Positions 17,951 to 31,436 are shown, numbered from the stretch's first letter. The stretch: 64,000 nt of DNA from Norana najaformis (GCA_964023275.1 OZ029929.1:8445937-8509936); one strand, 5' to 3'. Notes: generated by a model from the sequence alone, not told the origin. Program-made: numbers and translations.

Positions 17951-20573
17951 CACTGGCCAACACATAATTATTTGTTGCCTCAAATGTTAGAACTGTTTCT
18001 GGGTATATTTGACCTGCTGATTCCAGAAAAGGCACCAGTTTTCTCCCAGCAGGTCTAGTTTTCGAGATATGGAACATTATGCCATATACCAGTCCTTGCC
18101 TCTGCTCGCCCATAAAACATAAGGCTATAGCTATAATTATGTAGTGCTCAATTTATTATGTGTTACACTAAATAAACATAATAATACAAATACTTAAAAG
18201 AAAATGTTAATACCTGAAACTGTACTTATATGATACCAAACAGAACAAGTTTGTTATAAAAATTTCAAGTCATTCGACACCGAAGAAGCTCCTTTTGTAC
18301 GATTTCCGAGTGTGGCATTTGCCGGAACAATCGCGCATAATATTCCAGCAATAGTCTGCCATCATGTGTGCATCCCATCTTCCTTGATATCGATTTTCCA
18401 TTGTTTTGATGTCTTGGTGAAATCTTTCACCTTGCTGTTCGCTGAAGTCACCAAGATTCTCTGGAAAGCGATCTAAGTGACTGTGGAGATAATGGACTTT
18501 AATGCTCATGTTGCAGCCAAGCTTGTTGAAATGAAGAAGCATATCCTCTACTAGTTGTGCATAATTGTCTGCCTTCTTGTTGCCAAGAAAATTTTTAGTT
18601 ACAAGAACAAAGGAAGACCAGGCACAAGATTCGATTTCATTCATTGATGGTATGAAAAGTGGGTCATTCATAAGTTGCCTGATCTGTGCACCATCGAAGA
18701 TTCCAGCCTTCAATTTTTCCATTGTAATTCCTGGTAACTTGTGTACTATGTATTCGAAGCATGAACCTTCTTTATTCAAAGCCCTGACAAATTGTTTCAT
18801 CAGGCCTAGCTTTATATGTAGTGGTGGCAGTATGATCCTATCTCGTGCCACCAAAGATTCCTTGATTACATTTTGAGCTCCAACCACCATGTCTTTCCTC
18901 GAAGGCCAATCTTTTCTTGTCCAATGCTCATGCTTGGCTCTACTGTCCCAAAGACACAAAAGCAGGGATACTTTGTGTAGCCACTTTGTTGACCAAGGAG
19001 GAAATTTACCATCTTCAAGTCTACACAAATTACCCATTGATGTTCTTTGTATTTCATCTTTTCCAGTACTAAAGAGATGGCATTGTACTCTTCTTTCATC
19101 CTGGTGGAGTGACCGATTGGAATAGAACCAAATTTGTTGCCGTTATTTAAAAGCACACATTTCAGACTACGTTTTGAACTGTCGATAAAAAGACGCCACT
19201 CATCTGGGCTGTAATCCGACAGACCAATTTTCTTCAATAAGTTGCTGATGTCATTACAGAATACTAGGTTGTTGTCTTCGGTAAAGAATGGCAGCAAATC
19301 CTTTTCTCTGTTTCTATAAATTGTAATTTTCGTTCCAGGCTGAAGTGCATTCTTTTCCTTTAGTCTGGACGCAAGCAATTCAGAGGACTCTTTGGAAAGA
19401 TTTAAGTCCCTGATCAGATCACTCAACTCTTTTTGGTCAAAACGTTCACTGTGTGAAGTTGATTGGAAATCACTGTCACTGCCCCCACTTTCTTCACTTT
19501 CGTCATCTTGTCCGATATTGGACAAGTCTCATCGTCTGAGAGCTGAGGTAGTTCGCGAAAAGGTGGAACTGGTACAATATCCGAATGCGGAACAGGTCTC
19601 CTGGCTGAAGGTATATCAGGGTAAGACAACTTGTGACGATTATTTCGATTGATGCCTATGATATTAACCATGCAAAAGTAACAGTCGTCGAAGTGGTTTA
19701 TCTGTTCCCTCCAAACAATCGGTACACCAAATTTCAGGCAGCTTCTCTTTCCAATTGTCCAGTGGCGCAATTGTTCAATACAAGTTTTGCATACTGTATG
19801 AGGAGCCCATTGCTTATCTTGATCTCCAAGTTTGACACCAAAATAACCTACATATGCTCTTTTTACAAACTCAGAAATCGGTTTCCTGTTTGCTTTTAGT
19901 GTGTATTCCCCACAAATGTAGCAGAATATGTCTGGATGGTTAATGCAGCTCCGTCTGGAAGTAGCCATAACCTTAAGGATGTTCGCATCTGAGGAATTAA
20001 ATGACTAACCTAAAAAATAGTAAGAACATGTAGTTATTTAATGCTCACATTCACAGATTGTTCTTGCGACCAACTCTTAATATGCCCTAAGACGACTGCG
20101 GCTGCTCTAGCTTTCAGGAGGCGGTTTATATAGGCTATAAATGCTGACTTCAGCATAATCTATTTACGTAGTTCGAAACCATGAAACGCTGTATAAGCAC
20201 AAATAAATTCTAAATGAGGCCATGAATTTAGTGCTGAGTAAGCTGTAGGCTACAGAATAGTTATTTCGTTGAATCAGCAATATCTTAGCACGCGGCAAGA
20301 TATGCTGATTTTACATTATAAGGATGTAGGCATTATATGAATCAGCAAGAATTATAATTAGCCATAAATAAAGCTTATTATGACATTTTAGTTTTGCCAA
20401 AGACATCGTTTAAAGAGTGGACTGGGTTTTCTTTACAAAATCGACGATATCTCAGAAACTAGACCTGATGCACTCAATCCAATGACATTTTCTGAATCAG
20501 CGCCCAAAATTACCCCAAGAACAGGTCTAAAACCGAAGGCAACAAGAAAAAAAATTTTTTCTGTTGGCCAGTG
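17951..20573 (-). mobile_element. CACTG-ended DNA transposon (CMC/EnSpm-like) at the junction of the tandem duplication
   Basis: The element starts CACTGGCCAACA and ends TGTTGGCCAGTG. The inverted repeats extend imperfectly for about 150 bp (17951-18095 and 20419-20573). Paired words include TTGTTGCCT, GCTGATTC followed by AGAAAA, AGGTCTAGTTT and GAGATAT, and CCAGTCC. CACTA/CACTG termini with 2-3-bp target duplications are typical of the CACTA-Mirage-Chapaev group. The only coding region is a frameshifted transposase-like gene on the minus strand. The bases flanking it are TAT on the left and TTA on the right, so the two sides do not form one target-site duplication. The left neighbour is the end of copy 1 and the right neighbour is the start of copy 2. 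Confidence 0.85.
18270..19968 (-). pseudogene. Transposase-like protein of the CACTG element, broken by two frameshifts
   Basis: Three overlapping frames on the minus strand appear to form one ancestral protein of ~550 residues. Part 1 (19968 to ~19520) has cysteine pairs C16-YI-C19, C60-KT-C63 and C96-YF-C99, suggesting an N-terminal zinc-binding region, followed by IPSARRPVPHSD. Part 2 (~19525 to ~18960) has ELSDLIRDLNLSKESSELLA, a charged region and a conserved-looking CVLLNNGNKFGSIPIGHS. Part 3 (~18960 to 18270) has PPLHIKLGLM, a LGNKKADNY segment, GCNMSIKVHYLHSHLDRFPE, ERFHQDIKTMENRYQGRW and MMADYCW. I recognise the latter as a protein family very common in invertebrate genomes, seen repeatedly with mobile elements. 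Each part changes frame relative to the previous one, near 19.52 kb and 18.96 kb, so this copy is probably inactive. Introns at these points are possible but no clear donor/acceptor pair is evident. Assignment of catalytic residues is not secure. Confidence 0.75.
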
Positions 20574-21513
20574 TTATCTCTAGTTTGTACTTTCGATCGT
20601 CCATAGAGAACATTAAAGCAAAGACTTACTTTCGACCCTCCCTACACTTCTCTGCATTTGTCCGCATTTGGCATTACCGCCCATCCTCTTCCTCCAACGG
20701 AGCAGTAAGGCATATAGATTGGGCTTCCCTGTTAATCTTGCAGGGCTAATTGAGCTATGTAGTGAGTTACTTAGATACTGCTGCACAGTGGCACGGGAGC
20801 CATGGCGCCAGAGTCGCCAATGCTCACACAAGTTTTGGCTATGTGACGCTTAGGCAGAAGCATGCTCACACAACATTTTTGGCCAATGGAGATATCTACC
20901 TATTCTTATAGATTATATCGGATATAATGCATAATTTTATCCACCTTTGTACTGTACTGTATTGAGGTTGGCTCACACAACTTTCAAACACTTCCCGGGC
21001 CATTGCTGCTGCAACCAGAAATTAGATCTAATCTAATTAGATCCAATTTGTTGGTACGGACTGCTGTCTGACTGAAGTTGGTAATTAAGCTACAGAGTGT
21101 ACAGAAATAACAATTTAGATTTGGACACCCGCGTTTAGACAGAGCCCCCGCTTGTCCGAATTTGGGAGACCCCTTCTTCTGCCCTTTTCGGACGCCATTA
21201 ATGGACGACCCTTTGTGCAAATGCAAACGATCGTACACATGATCCAGGTTGATTTCTTCCAATGCACGTCAATTCAGCTAAAAACCTGTATGGTCAATAA
21301 CTGGAGCATCTTGAAATTCGAATCTAATGACTTCTATAACGCCGTTATCATAATACTCAAGACACCGGTCGATGGTCGCTTCAATTGACTAATCGTAATC
21401 AAAATTATAATTTATTAGAGAAGCTAAGTTGAAGTTAGGCAACAGCGGCTAAGCGAGTTGAGAGAGATGAGTCTTAAGTTTAGACCTCACGAATTACTTC
21501 AAAGAATTGCCAT
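20574..21513. other. Left flank of the 21-bp locus, copy 2
   Basis: Matches 5201-6140; non-coding. It begins directly after the transposon's right inverted repeat. Confidence 0.7.
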
Positions 21514-22532
21514 AGCCGGCCAGCATCGACATATAGACGAGCAGCATCAACTCAGAACCGACCAGCATTGACAAAACAGCCGGCCAGCATCGAAACACAG
21601 CCGGCCGGTATCGGCACACAACAGTCCAGCATCGAGACAGCCGGCCAGCATCGACGCACAACAGACCAGCATCAACATCCAGCTGGCCACCATCAACACC
21701 CAGCCGGCCAGCATCGAAACACAGCCGGCAGGCATCGACACAGAACCGACCAGCATCGATACACAGAACCGACAAGCATCGACACAGTCAGCCAACATCG
21801 ACACACAGCCTGCCAACATCGATACAGCCGGCCAGCATCGACTCACAGCAGGCCAGCATCGACACACAGTCGGCCAGCATCGATACATAGCAGGCCAGCA
21901 TCGACACATAGCCGTCCAGCATCGATACAGAGTGGACCATCATCGACTCTCAGCCGGCCGGCATCGACGTACAGCAGACCAGCATCGACACAGCCGGCCA
22001 GCATCGACTCACAGCAGGCCACCACTGACACACAGCCGGCCAGCATTGACACATAGCCGACCACCATCGACACAGCCGGGCAGCATCGACTCACAGCAGA
22101 CCAGCATCGACTCACAGCCGACCAACATCGACACACAGCAGGCCAGCATCGACGCACAGCAGACCAGCATCGACTCAAAGCAGGCCAGCATCGATACAGA
22201 GTCGACCAGCATCCACTCTCAGCCGGGCAGCATCGACGTACAGCAGACCAGCATCGACACAGCCGGCCAGCATCGACTCAAAACAGGCCAGCTTCGATAC
22301 AGAGTCGACCAGCATCCACTCTCAGCCGGCCAGCATCGACGTACAGCAGACCAGCATCGACACACAGCCGGCCAGCATCGACGCACAGCAGACCAGCATC
22401 GACTCAAAACAGGCCAGCATCGATACAGAATCGACCAGCATCGACACACAGCCGGCCAGCATCGACACAGAACCGACCAGCATCGACACACAGCTGGCCA
22501 GCATCGAAACAGCCGACCAGCATCGACACAGC
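21514..22532 (+). repeat. 21-bp minisatellite, block 1 of copy 2
   Basis: About 210 bp longer than the copy 1 block. The extra units include CAGCAGACCAGCATCGAC and CAAAACAGGCCAGCATCGA variants near 22100-22430. Confidence 0.95.
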
Positions 22533-24296
22533 CTCTTCCGCGGTCGCCGTATGGGCAACATCATGAGGATGGCCTTTACTCAGAATAGGGTTCGTTCCTT
22601 TACCGCGTGAGGACTTCCTCGTAACCACCATTTTACATCTCGTATCTCTCCCGCTATCGCCAGTATTCTGAGACACCAGTCGTTTTCTCGATTCCGGGAA
22701 CAGGCACACTTTACGACGAGCCTCCGCGTCTCTCCGCCCTTGGCACATGGATATCGGAAAACGCATCTTTCCACTATCACCTGTCTTTCGCTCCATCTCC
22801 GTGGACTTTCGGAGTAAGTTTCCGTACCAGGTCTCTGTTGGCAATTATTGACCAACACTGCTTTAGGGTATAGGATACCCCTATGGAACACTCAAGGGAA
22901 GGTCCCCTCTCTAACCTTCTTGTAAAACACACGGACCTTCGTACCGACCTACGCACGAGTGGGCCCTTCCCCGCACTTCAGTCACTCCTCTGATCGGTGT
23001 GTGGCGACAAGCAAATAGAGGAATCGGTGTTTTCGATCTCGACTCCAGTATTATCGCGGAACCGACCCGGACTATGATGTACCGGGTATTTCTTGGTCTG
23101 CGTTTGTGTCCGGTCTCTTACGTACCGGGGCTTTACTTGGTCTGCGTTATTTTCCGCGGTGTCTTCCCCTTATCTCTTCCTGCCGTCTGAATTTCCACAG
23201 GGTGTGCGCGGCCGCGTCTCTCCCAGAGTTTCACAATACCCTTTATCTTCCAACTGTCGTGACTTGCTCAGACCGTCTCGCGACTTCCAAACAAGGTGGG
23301 CCCGAGCCCTGCTGGACCAACGGATTCAGTCAGAAATCACACAGATTGGTTTGTAACGGCTGCGACGTTCCTCAGGAGCGAACTGGGGTCAATGGGGTAG
23401 CTTCCGTAACTTCTCACTCGTTTCACACAGACATGTTTTATCTGACTCTAGCAGAACTAACGGGGTAGGCTTCCCAATGCCACCCCTTTACTTGACACAG
23501 ACCTGTACTTATTTCTCACGAACGGGGTACTTCCCCGGGTTCCGTCCAACCTCAACGTCCACCGTCGTGGTTCAGACCGCCCCGCGATCTACGGCAGAGG
23601 GGGCACTCGCTCTACCGGATCGGCGCCGTCAGTCTGAATCCAGACAGTGATTATCTCGGTCGTTCCGCCGTGAGCGCACAGATTAGTCTTTTCTCGGACT
23701 CTCCCGTCCGTATATTTTTATCGTAACCGGGACCGTATCGAACACGGGCTTCTCCGGACGTCACCCTCGTCCGTATATATGTATTTGTATAAACCGAGTT
23801 CCTAAAAAACACTCCGACTCGAACCCTTGAAGGCTCGCAACCACCCTTCACTCTGTCTCCACAACGCCCGCATTGCTCCTTCTGTACTGTCGCATATATG
23901 AAGGCACGCTACCATCCTTCACGATTATAGCAACAGAACGCACGACACCTCTTATGCAATCCCGTTCGATGCGTTTTACTTATATAGTGTCCAGCTTGAT
24001 AAAACGTAAAAAAGGTATCTAACCGTTACCGATTACTTGCCTTAAAACAAACATTTAAGGACTTATAAATTTCAACAATTTTATCCATTATTTCGCTAAA
24101 AATAATCTAAGAACTTAGCACGACCTAATTATTAAGTTATTATTAGATTAAGCTCAAATTTAATAAAAATTTTAATTTCCGAAAATCCTATGCATCTAAT
24201 GCCACCACACGCGCGCAGCACTCAGCGTCTACCTGAAGCTACTCATAGCTACTCCTGCCCCTTTCCCAGCAGCCTTGCTTTGTGACCGATCCGCCA
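22533..24296. other. 1.76-kb non-repetitive insert, copy 2
   Basis: Nearly identical to 6950-8710. Single-base indels (for example one extra T near 22633) shift short frames between copies, which argues against a maintained coding sequence. Confidence 0.55.
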
Positions 24297-24523
24297 GACA
24301 CATCGACACACAGCCGACCATCATCGACACAGCCGACCAGTACCGACACAGAACCGACCAGTATCGATACACAGAACGGACAAGCATCGACACAGCCGGC
24401 CAGCATCCACACACAGCATACCAGCATCCACACACAGCCGGGCAGCATCGACACACAGCTCGCCAGGATCGACACAGTGCCGGCCAGCATCGATACAGAG
24501 CCGACCAGCATCGACACACAGCC
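24297..24523 (+). repeat. 21-bp minisatellite, block 2 of copy 2
   Basis: Shorter than the copy 1 block by about 66 bp (three units). Confidence 0.9.
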
Positions 24524-24760
24524 CTTCATAGACCACACACCCCAAACTGATCACTATCCAAAACAACCAAGTAACCTACACTAAGTAACATTTACGCGGG
24601 AAACCTTCAAACTTTCTATTTCAATGCATTGCTCTGCACGACAAGAACTATTGCAAGAATGGGGTAGGTGGTCTGCGAAGCGCTTTAGTTTCCACTGGGA
24701 TGAACATGTCATTTCTGCTCGCGAACTTTCAGTAGTCCTTAACATGTTGTCCAATGCATT
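24524..24760. other. Unique spacer between 21-bp blocks, copy 2
   Basis: Matches 9004-9241; no gene recognised. Confidence 0.6.
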
Positions 24761-26650
24761 GAACCGACGCAGAACCGACCAGCATCGACACGCAGAACCG
24801 ACAAGCATTGACACAGCCAGGCAGCATCGACACACAGCCTGCCAGCATCGACACAGAAACGACCAGCATCAAGTCACAGACGCCCAGCATCGACACACAG
24901 CCCACCAGCATCGACACAGAACTGACCATCATCGATACACAGAACCGACTAGAATCGACTCACAGCCGGCCAACATCGACACACAGCCTGCCAGCATCGA
25001 CTCACAGCCGGCCACCATTGACATACAGACGGCCAGGATCGACACAGCCGGCGAGCATCGACTCACAGCCGGCCATCATCCACACGCACAGCGTACCAGC
25101 ATCCACACACAGCCGGCCAGCATCGACACAGAACCGAACAGCATCGAAACACAGGCGGTCAGCATCGATACAATGCCGGCCAGCATCGATATAGAGCCGA
25201 CCAGCATCGACACAGAACCGACCAGCATCGATACACAGAACGGACAAGCATCGACATAGCCGGCCAGCATCGACTCACAGCTGGCCACCATTGACACACA
25301 GACGGCCAGCATCCACACACAGCCGGTCAGCATCGACTCACAGCTGGCCACCATTGACTCACAGACGGCCAGCATCGACACAGCCAACCAGCATTGACAC
25401 AGCCGGCCAGCTTCGACTCACAGCCGGCCAGCATCCACACACACAAACAGCGTACCAGCATCCACACACACAGCCGGCCAGCATCGACACACAGCTGGCC
25501 AGGATCGACACAGAACCGAACAGCATCGACACCGAGGCGGCCAGCATCGATACAGTGCCGGCCAGCATCGATTCAGAGCCGACCACATCGACACATGGCC
25601 GGCCAGCATCGATACAGAGTGGACCAGCATCGATACACAGAACGGACAAGCATCGACATAGCCGGCCAGCATCGACTCACAGCTGGCCACCATTGACAGA
25701 CGGCCTGCATCGACACACAGCCGGCCAGCATCGACACACAACCGGCCAGCATCGACTAATAGCTAACAGCCGGCCATCATCGACCCACACACAGCAGATC
25801 AGCATCGACACACAGCCGGCCATTTTCGACACACAGCCGACCATCATCGACACAAACCCGACCATCATCGATACACAGAACCGACAAGCATCGACACAGC
25901 CAGCATCGACATAGCCTGCCACCATCGATACGCAACCGGCCAGCATCGACACACAGCAGGCCAGCATCGACGCTCAGCAGACAAGCATCGACTCAAATCC
26001 AGCCTGCATCGACACATTGCAGGCCAGCATCGATACAGAGTCGACCAGCATCGACTCACAGCCGGCCAACATCGACACGCAGCAGACCAGCATCGATACA
26101 CAGAACCGACCAGCATCGATACACAGCCGGCCAGCATCGACACAGGAGACCAGCATCGACATATAGGTGGAGAGCATCGACACCAAGCCGACCAGCATCG
26201 ACACAGCCGACCAACATCGACACACAGCCGACCAGCATCGACACACCGCCGGCCAGCATCCACACAGCAGACTAGCATCGATACACAGAACCGACCAGCA
26301 TCGATACACAGCAGGCCAGCATAGCCACAGGAGACCAGCATCGACATATAGGTGGTCAGCATCGACACCAAGCCGACCAGCATCGACACAGCCGACCAAC
26401 ATCGACACACAGCCGACCAGCAACGACACACTGCCGGCCAGCATCGACATACAGGCGGCCAGCATCAATACACAGCCGGCCAGCATCGACATAGCAGACT
26501 AGCATCGACACACAGGTGGTCAGCATCGATACACAGCCGGGCATTATCGACACAGTCGACCAGCATCAAGACAGAACCGTCCAGCATCGACATACCGTCT
26601 GTGTGTCGATGCTGGTTGGTTATGCGTCGATGTTTGTCGATTCTGTGTCA
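24761..26650 (+). repeat. 21-bp minisatellite, block 3 of copy 2, with inverted end
   Basis: Only one copy of the ~802-bp higher-order unit is present. The strand switch at the right end is conserved at 26598-26650. Confidence 0.93.
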
Positions 26651-27273
26651 TAGGTTACTGTTAGTTCCTTAAGCTGAGTCTTTTAAATAAAATGTGCGAC
26701 CATTAGATGGGGATATCATTCAAGCATCCTTTATAAAGAGGCCAGAGTTCAGAATTCAAACAGCGCGCTCACCGTTGGACTGGTGACAACTAGTGACCAG
26801 CTGTTTGGTCAAATCTATTATGTGGACTAGGGGGGAAATATTCTTCACATACTAGGCAGCCGTATGGCTTTACACTATAGAGTAAGGAATATTTCGCCGT
26901 CTGAGCTAAGTAGGGCAACTATGCCAGAAAGTGTAACAGTGAGCTGATTTTAACTTTTAAGTAACCGGAACGCTCACAAAAACTGTGCTCTGGCAGAAAA
27001 TTGTTATGCGCGCTATCCTTAAAACTTGTGTGCGCGCGCACGCTCGCAGCTTAGAGAAAACATTGGATACGGCGTCTTCGTGTTTTGGCAACTGTCCGTA
27101 CTGTTATCCTTCTATAGAGCCTACTAAAATAACTTATGCTTGCGAACAGCGCCTTCGAGAAGTTCTCAGAAGGCTCTATATAAATGTCAAGATGACTGAC
27201 TTGTAAACTAAATATCGTAACATCAATTTGTTTTCTCTGCTTGATTTCTTCTTACTGAATTTTGGGCGCTTCA
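26651..27273. other. Right flank of the 21-bp locus, copy 2
   Basis: Matches 11894-12515; contains AATAAA near 26687. No gene is supported. Confidence 0.6.
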
Positions 27274-28382
27274 TTATATAATAATGAATGGTAAGTATGT
27301 AACGTATATAATAATGATAGTATGTATGATATAGTACGTAAAGTATTTAATAATGAATGCTAAGAGTATTTAATAATGAATGGTAAGTATGTAAAGTATA
27401 TAATAATGAATGGTAAGTATGTAAAGTATATAATAATAAATGGTAAGTATGAAAAGTATATAATAATGAATGGTAAGTACGTGAAATATATAATAATGAA
27501 TGGTAAGTACGTGAAATATATAATAATGAATGGTAAGTATGAAAAGTATATAATAATGAATGGTAAGTATGTAAAGTATATAATAATAAATGGTAAGTAT
27601 GTAAGGTATATAATAATGAATGGTAATATGTAAAGTATATAATAATAAATGGTAAGTATGAAAAGTATGTAATAATGAATGGTAAGTATGTAAAGTATAT
27701 AATAATGAATGGTAAGTATGAAAAGTATATAATAATGAATGGTAAGTATGAAAAGTATATAATAATGAATGGTAAGTATGTAAGGTATATAATAATGAAT
27801 GGTAATATGTAAAGTATATAATAATGAATGGTAAGTATGAAAAGTATGTAATAATGAATGGTAAGTATGTAAAGTATATAATAATGAATGGTAAGTATGA
27901 AAAGTATATAATAATGAATGGTAAGTACGTGAAATATATAATAATGATTGGTAAGTAGGTAAAGTATATAATAATGACTGGTAAGTATGTAAAGTATATA
28001 ATAATGAATGGTAAGTATGTAAGGTATATAATAATGAATGGTAAGTATGAAAAGTATATAATAATGACTGGTAAGTATGTAAAGTATATTATAATGAATG
28101 GTAAGTATGTAAAGTATATAATAATGACTGGTAAGTATTTAAAGTATATAATAATGACTGGTAAGTATGAAAAGTATATAATAATGACTGGTAAGTATGT
28201 AAAGTATATAATAATGAATGGTAAGTATGTAAAGTATATAATAATGAATGGTAAGTATGTAAGTATATGATAATGACTGGTAAGTACGTAAAGTATATAA
28301 TAATGACTGGTAAGTATGTAAAGTATATAATACTGAATGGTAAGTATGTATGGTATATAATAATGAATGGTAAATATGTAAA
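27274..28382 (+). repeat. 30-bp minisatellite, copy 2 (~37 units)
   Basis: Expanded from ~15 units in copy 1. Mixed variants (GTACGTGAAATA, GTATGAAAAG, GTATGTAAGG) recur in blocks, indicating block-wise amplification. The minus strand gives a 358-codon frame made only of FIIIYFTYLP-like decapeptides, which is not taken as a gene. Confidence 0.95.
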
Positions 28383-29620
28383 GAAAGCAATAGGAAGCGT
28401 CAAAGGATAGACCATTGGTCGTTGTAGAAAAAGTGCACATTTCCATTTACACGCGTAAACATGCTCGACCATCAGCAACCAGGGAAGGTGGGACCTAAAA
28501 AGGCGCAGAGTGGGAGACACCTGACAATAAGTAGGCCTAGGCCTACTCGTGGGAGGCTGTGGAAACTGCGAATATGGCTTTTGATGGAGATGTCGAGAAT
28601 GATACACTCATTGCATGCTAGAGAGCATAGACAAGGGCAGACTATAAACTTCTGTAGGCCCTATTTCCCGTTATTATTTCCTGATTATTTCAGCAGTTTA
28701 TACTGGACTAAGCCCCGCAAGCAAATATCGCCATCTGTCGAATCAGTGTCGAAACTTCACAGTTCAATAATGAGTGACAAGTAATCGTAATCGTAATCTC
28801 GAGATTTCTACAGCGTCCAGCGACAGCCAAGTCGCGGGAACCTGCTTATTCAGGTAATGCTTTCGTTAACACGCCATATGCCCATCGACTGAGCGAGGGA
28901 TCGTAGGCGTGGGTGGGTCACAGCGGTCAGACAACAAAAGCAAGACGATACAAATAGGTCTTAAGCCGCTTTACGAATATGTTTAACGAGATACTGTTGT
29001 GTCGTATCCGCCTTTTAACCGAGAGATGTGCAGTCGTATGACTAAAGTTGGTAAAGCACTTTTACCTGCCACTTGTGCACCAGAAGTCTAATAAGAGTCT
29101 ATGAAATAAGTCGTTTACAATTATTCTCGGGCAGGGGTCATCTGACTCTGACCTGACCTGCTTTGATATGACCTGCTGTGACCTGACCTGGTTCCCATTA
29201 GACTTATAGGCCTACCTCGCTTCAGCTCACCTACCCTAAACTCAAAGTACGAATTTGCGATTACGATTAGAGAGGCATAAGCAGGCAGGGAATAATCATA
29301 TGCTTTTAATCAAGACTTTCAGTTCAACGGGTATTCGATTGGGATGTCCGTCGACGTCCAATTCCATTGATCCGCCGAAGATCGATTCGTTTCCGCACTG
29401 GATCTAACCTGTCTGCGCAAATCTCGAACGACGAAAGCAATTAGATCATGTCCGATCGCAGGCGATGATCTATCAGTCCCTCTGAACACGACAAGAATTA
29501 AGACCAGCTCCATGAACTAGACGATTTCTTCAATCAATCGGTTCGATCGTGGTTTTGCTTAGTCGGGTCGGGAGGAATCTGATTAGTTTCTCTTGAAGAG
29601 ACGCTAAATAAGTTTGCGTT
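28383..29620. other. Unique DNA, copy 2 of 12967-14200
   Basis: Holds the 18-bp palindrome (28530-28547), the SINE fragment (28781-28854) and the TGACCT cluster (29149-29190). No gene. Confidence 0.55.
28781..28854 (-). mobile_element. SINE family A fragment, copy 2
   Basis: Duplicate of 13365-13438. Confidence 0.65.
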
Positions 29621-29931
29621 TATTGTATTGTATTTGATAACTTATGTAGCGCTTCTTGCAGAACAAACTACTCAGAGACGCTTCCAGCATGAGAACCTCT
29701 GGGAAATAAGAATGTCTTTAAACAACGAGCTGACTGAGCTCTATCACCAACAGTGACCCTTGCACGAAACGATAGCGGAAGTTCATTCCATAGAGATGGG
29801 CGAACAACAGCAAAAGCCCTCTGCTGAGCAAGCGAGGACTTAACACGGGGAACAAATAGATCCAGTCGATCGTAGCGGACGGGATGAGGTTCTGGAGGGT
29901 AAATGTGAAGGGTAAATGTGCCAGTCTTGTT
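29621..29931 (-). pseudogene. L2/CR1-like LINE C-terminal fragment, copy 2
   Basis: Duplicate of 14205-14515, with the stop at 29668-29670. The frame with the VPR, LWNELP and LKTFLF motifs is intact over the shared length. Confidence 0.75.
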
Positions 29932-30304
29932 TTAGAGTCTCTAAGTCTTAGTGTCGGTCTCATCTCGGGGACACAGGATCTTGGTCTCGTCTCAGACTTC
30001 TAAAGTCTCGGTCTTGGGCTGGACATATCGAGTCTCATAGCGGGATTTCATTAGAAACTACAGAATATCGTTCAGTCAAAGATCCGATTCATTGAGCATT
30101 TTACCTAACCTTACCTGGGATGCCATTTATGGGTCGTAGTCTCGTGTATTCCGAGATGACATCAGCTGGACTAGAGACCTACTAATGATCGTTATTATGA
30201 CAACGGACTAATTACTAAGCGCCTCGGCTCTAACGAACGAGGTCTCGATCGATGACGATCCACGACCCAGAAACACGCACATACAAATAGTGCACATCAC
30301 GGCA

Positions 30305-30684
30305 TTGGTATTTATGAATGGTATTTATGAATGGTATCTATCAACTGTATTTATCAATGGCATTTATTAATGGTATTTATCAATGGTATTTATGAATGGT
30401 ATTTATCAATGGTATTTAGCAATGGTATTTATGAATGGTATTTATGAATGGTGTTTATGAATGGTATTTATGAATGGTATCTATCAACTGTATTTATCAA
30501 TGGCATTTATTAATGGTATTTATTAATGGTATTTAGCAATGGTATTTATTAATGGCATTTATTAATGGTATTTATTAATGGTATTTATTAACGGTATGTA
30601 CTAATGGTATTTATTAATGGTATTTATCAATGGTATTTATTAACGGCATTTATAAATGGTATTTATTAATGTTATTTATTAATG
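30305..30684 (+). repeat. 13-bp minisatellite, copy 2
   Basis: Same unit and block order as 14887-15268. Confidence 0.92.
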
Positions 30685-30955
30685 CTCGATAGCATCAGAC
30701 CCAATTTATCCAGGAAGAAATAAAACAGTCGCTCTAACTGCCAGCATGCGGGCCTGAAAGATTAGCCACTGCAGCCTGCTCACTGTGGCCAATGCTTATG
30801 GTCATTTAAGAATATCTGGTTGCATACACATAGGACAAGGTGACTGTATCCTTCAGCGAACAATTATGTATACGAGTCTAGAACCTGCGCTGAATTTGTG
30901 GGTTTCAGTAATTTTAAATCGAGTCTGTCCCGCACCACAGCTGCCGTTTGTACAC

Positions 30956-31246
30956 CACGCTAATGAAGAAGGTCACAGGCACCAACCCTGTTTCTCCCTC
31001 GCATGCAAACCGCTGCGGCCCAGTCCAGAAGCTTTGCCTACGTTAGTCCCACCTGCTGGAATCATCTCCCTCGAGAATTGCGACTTGAGCTCATTTCTCT
31101 CCCCCTCTTAGTGTTCCGCAGGCGTCTGAAGACTGTACTGTTTAAGCGATTTTACTTTTTCGGGTCGGAAGCACCTCTGTTGAGTCTATCCCCTAAGAGG
31201 CGCTTGATAAATCTCAAATTACAATTACAAATTACAGTTAAGACCG
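30956..31246 (+). pseudogene. L2/CR1-like LINE 3' end, copy 2
   Basis: Duplicate of 15540-15830. Confidence 0.72.
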
Positions 31247-31436
31247 CGATGAAGTCCGATTACCCAGTCATCGCTGCGTTTTCTCGCCAATGTAGCTGCA
31301 CAGGGTAATAAGAAGAGAGTGGAGTAACAATTTTGATAGTGGTTGCGGCGTCGATGATGATGACACGGATGAAGATGTCAGCATAGCATGACAGACGGAC
31401 GGACGGAGGGAAAGAAATAGACGGTCAATGATGAAT

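Noticed and set aside
27370..28446. 358-codon minus-strand frame (FIIIYFTYLP repeats) as a membrane protein
   Set aside because: Purely the translation of the 30-bp minisatellite; the equivalent region in copy 1 has less than half the length.
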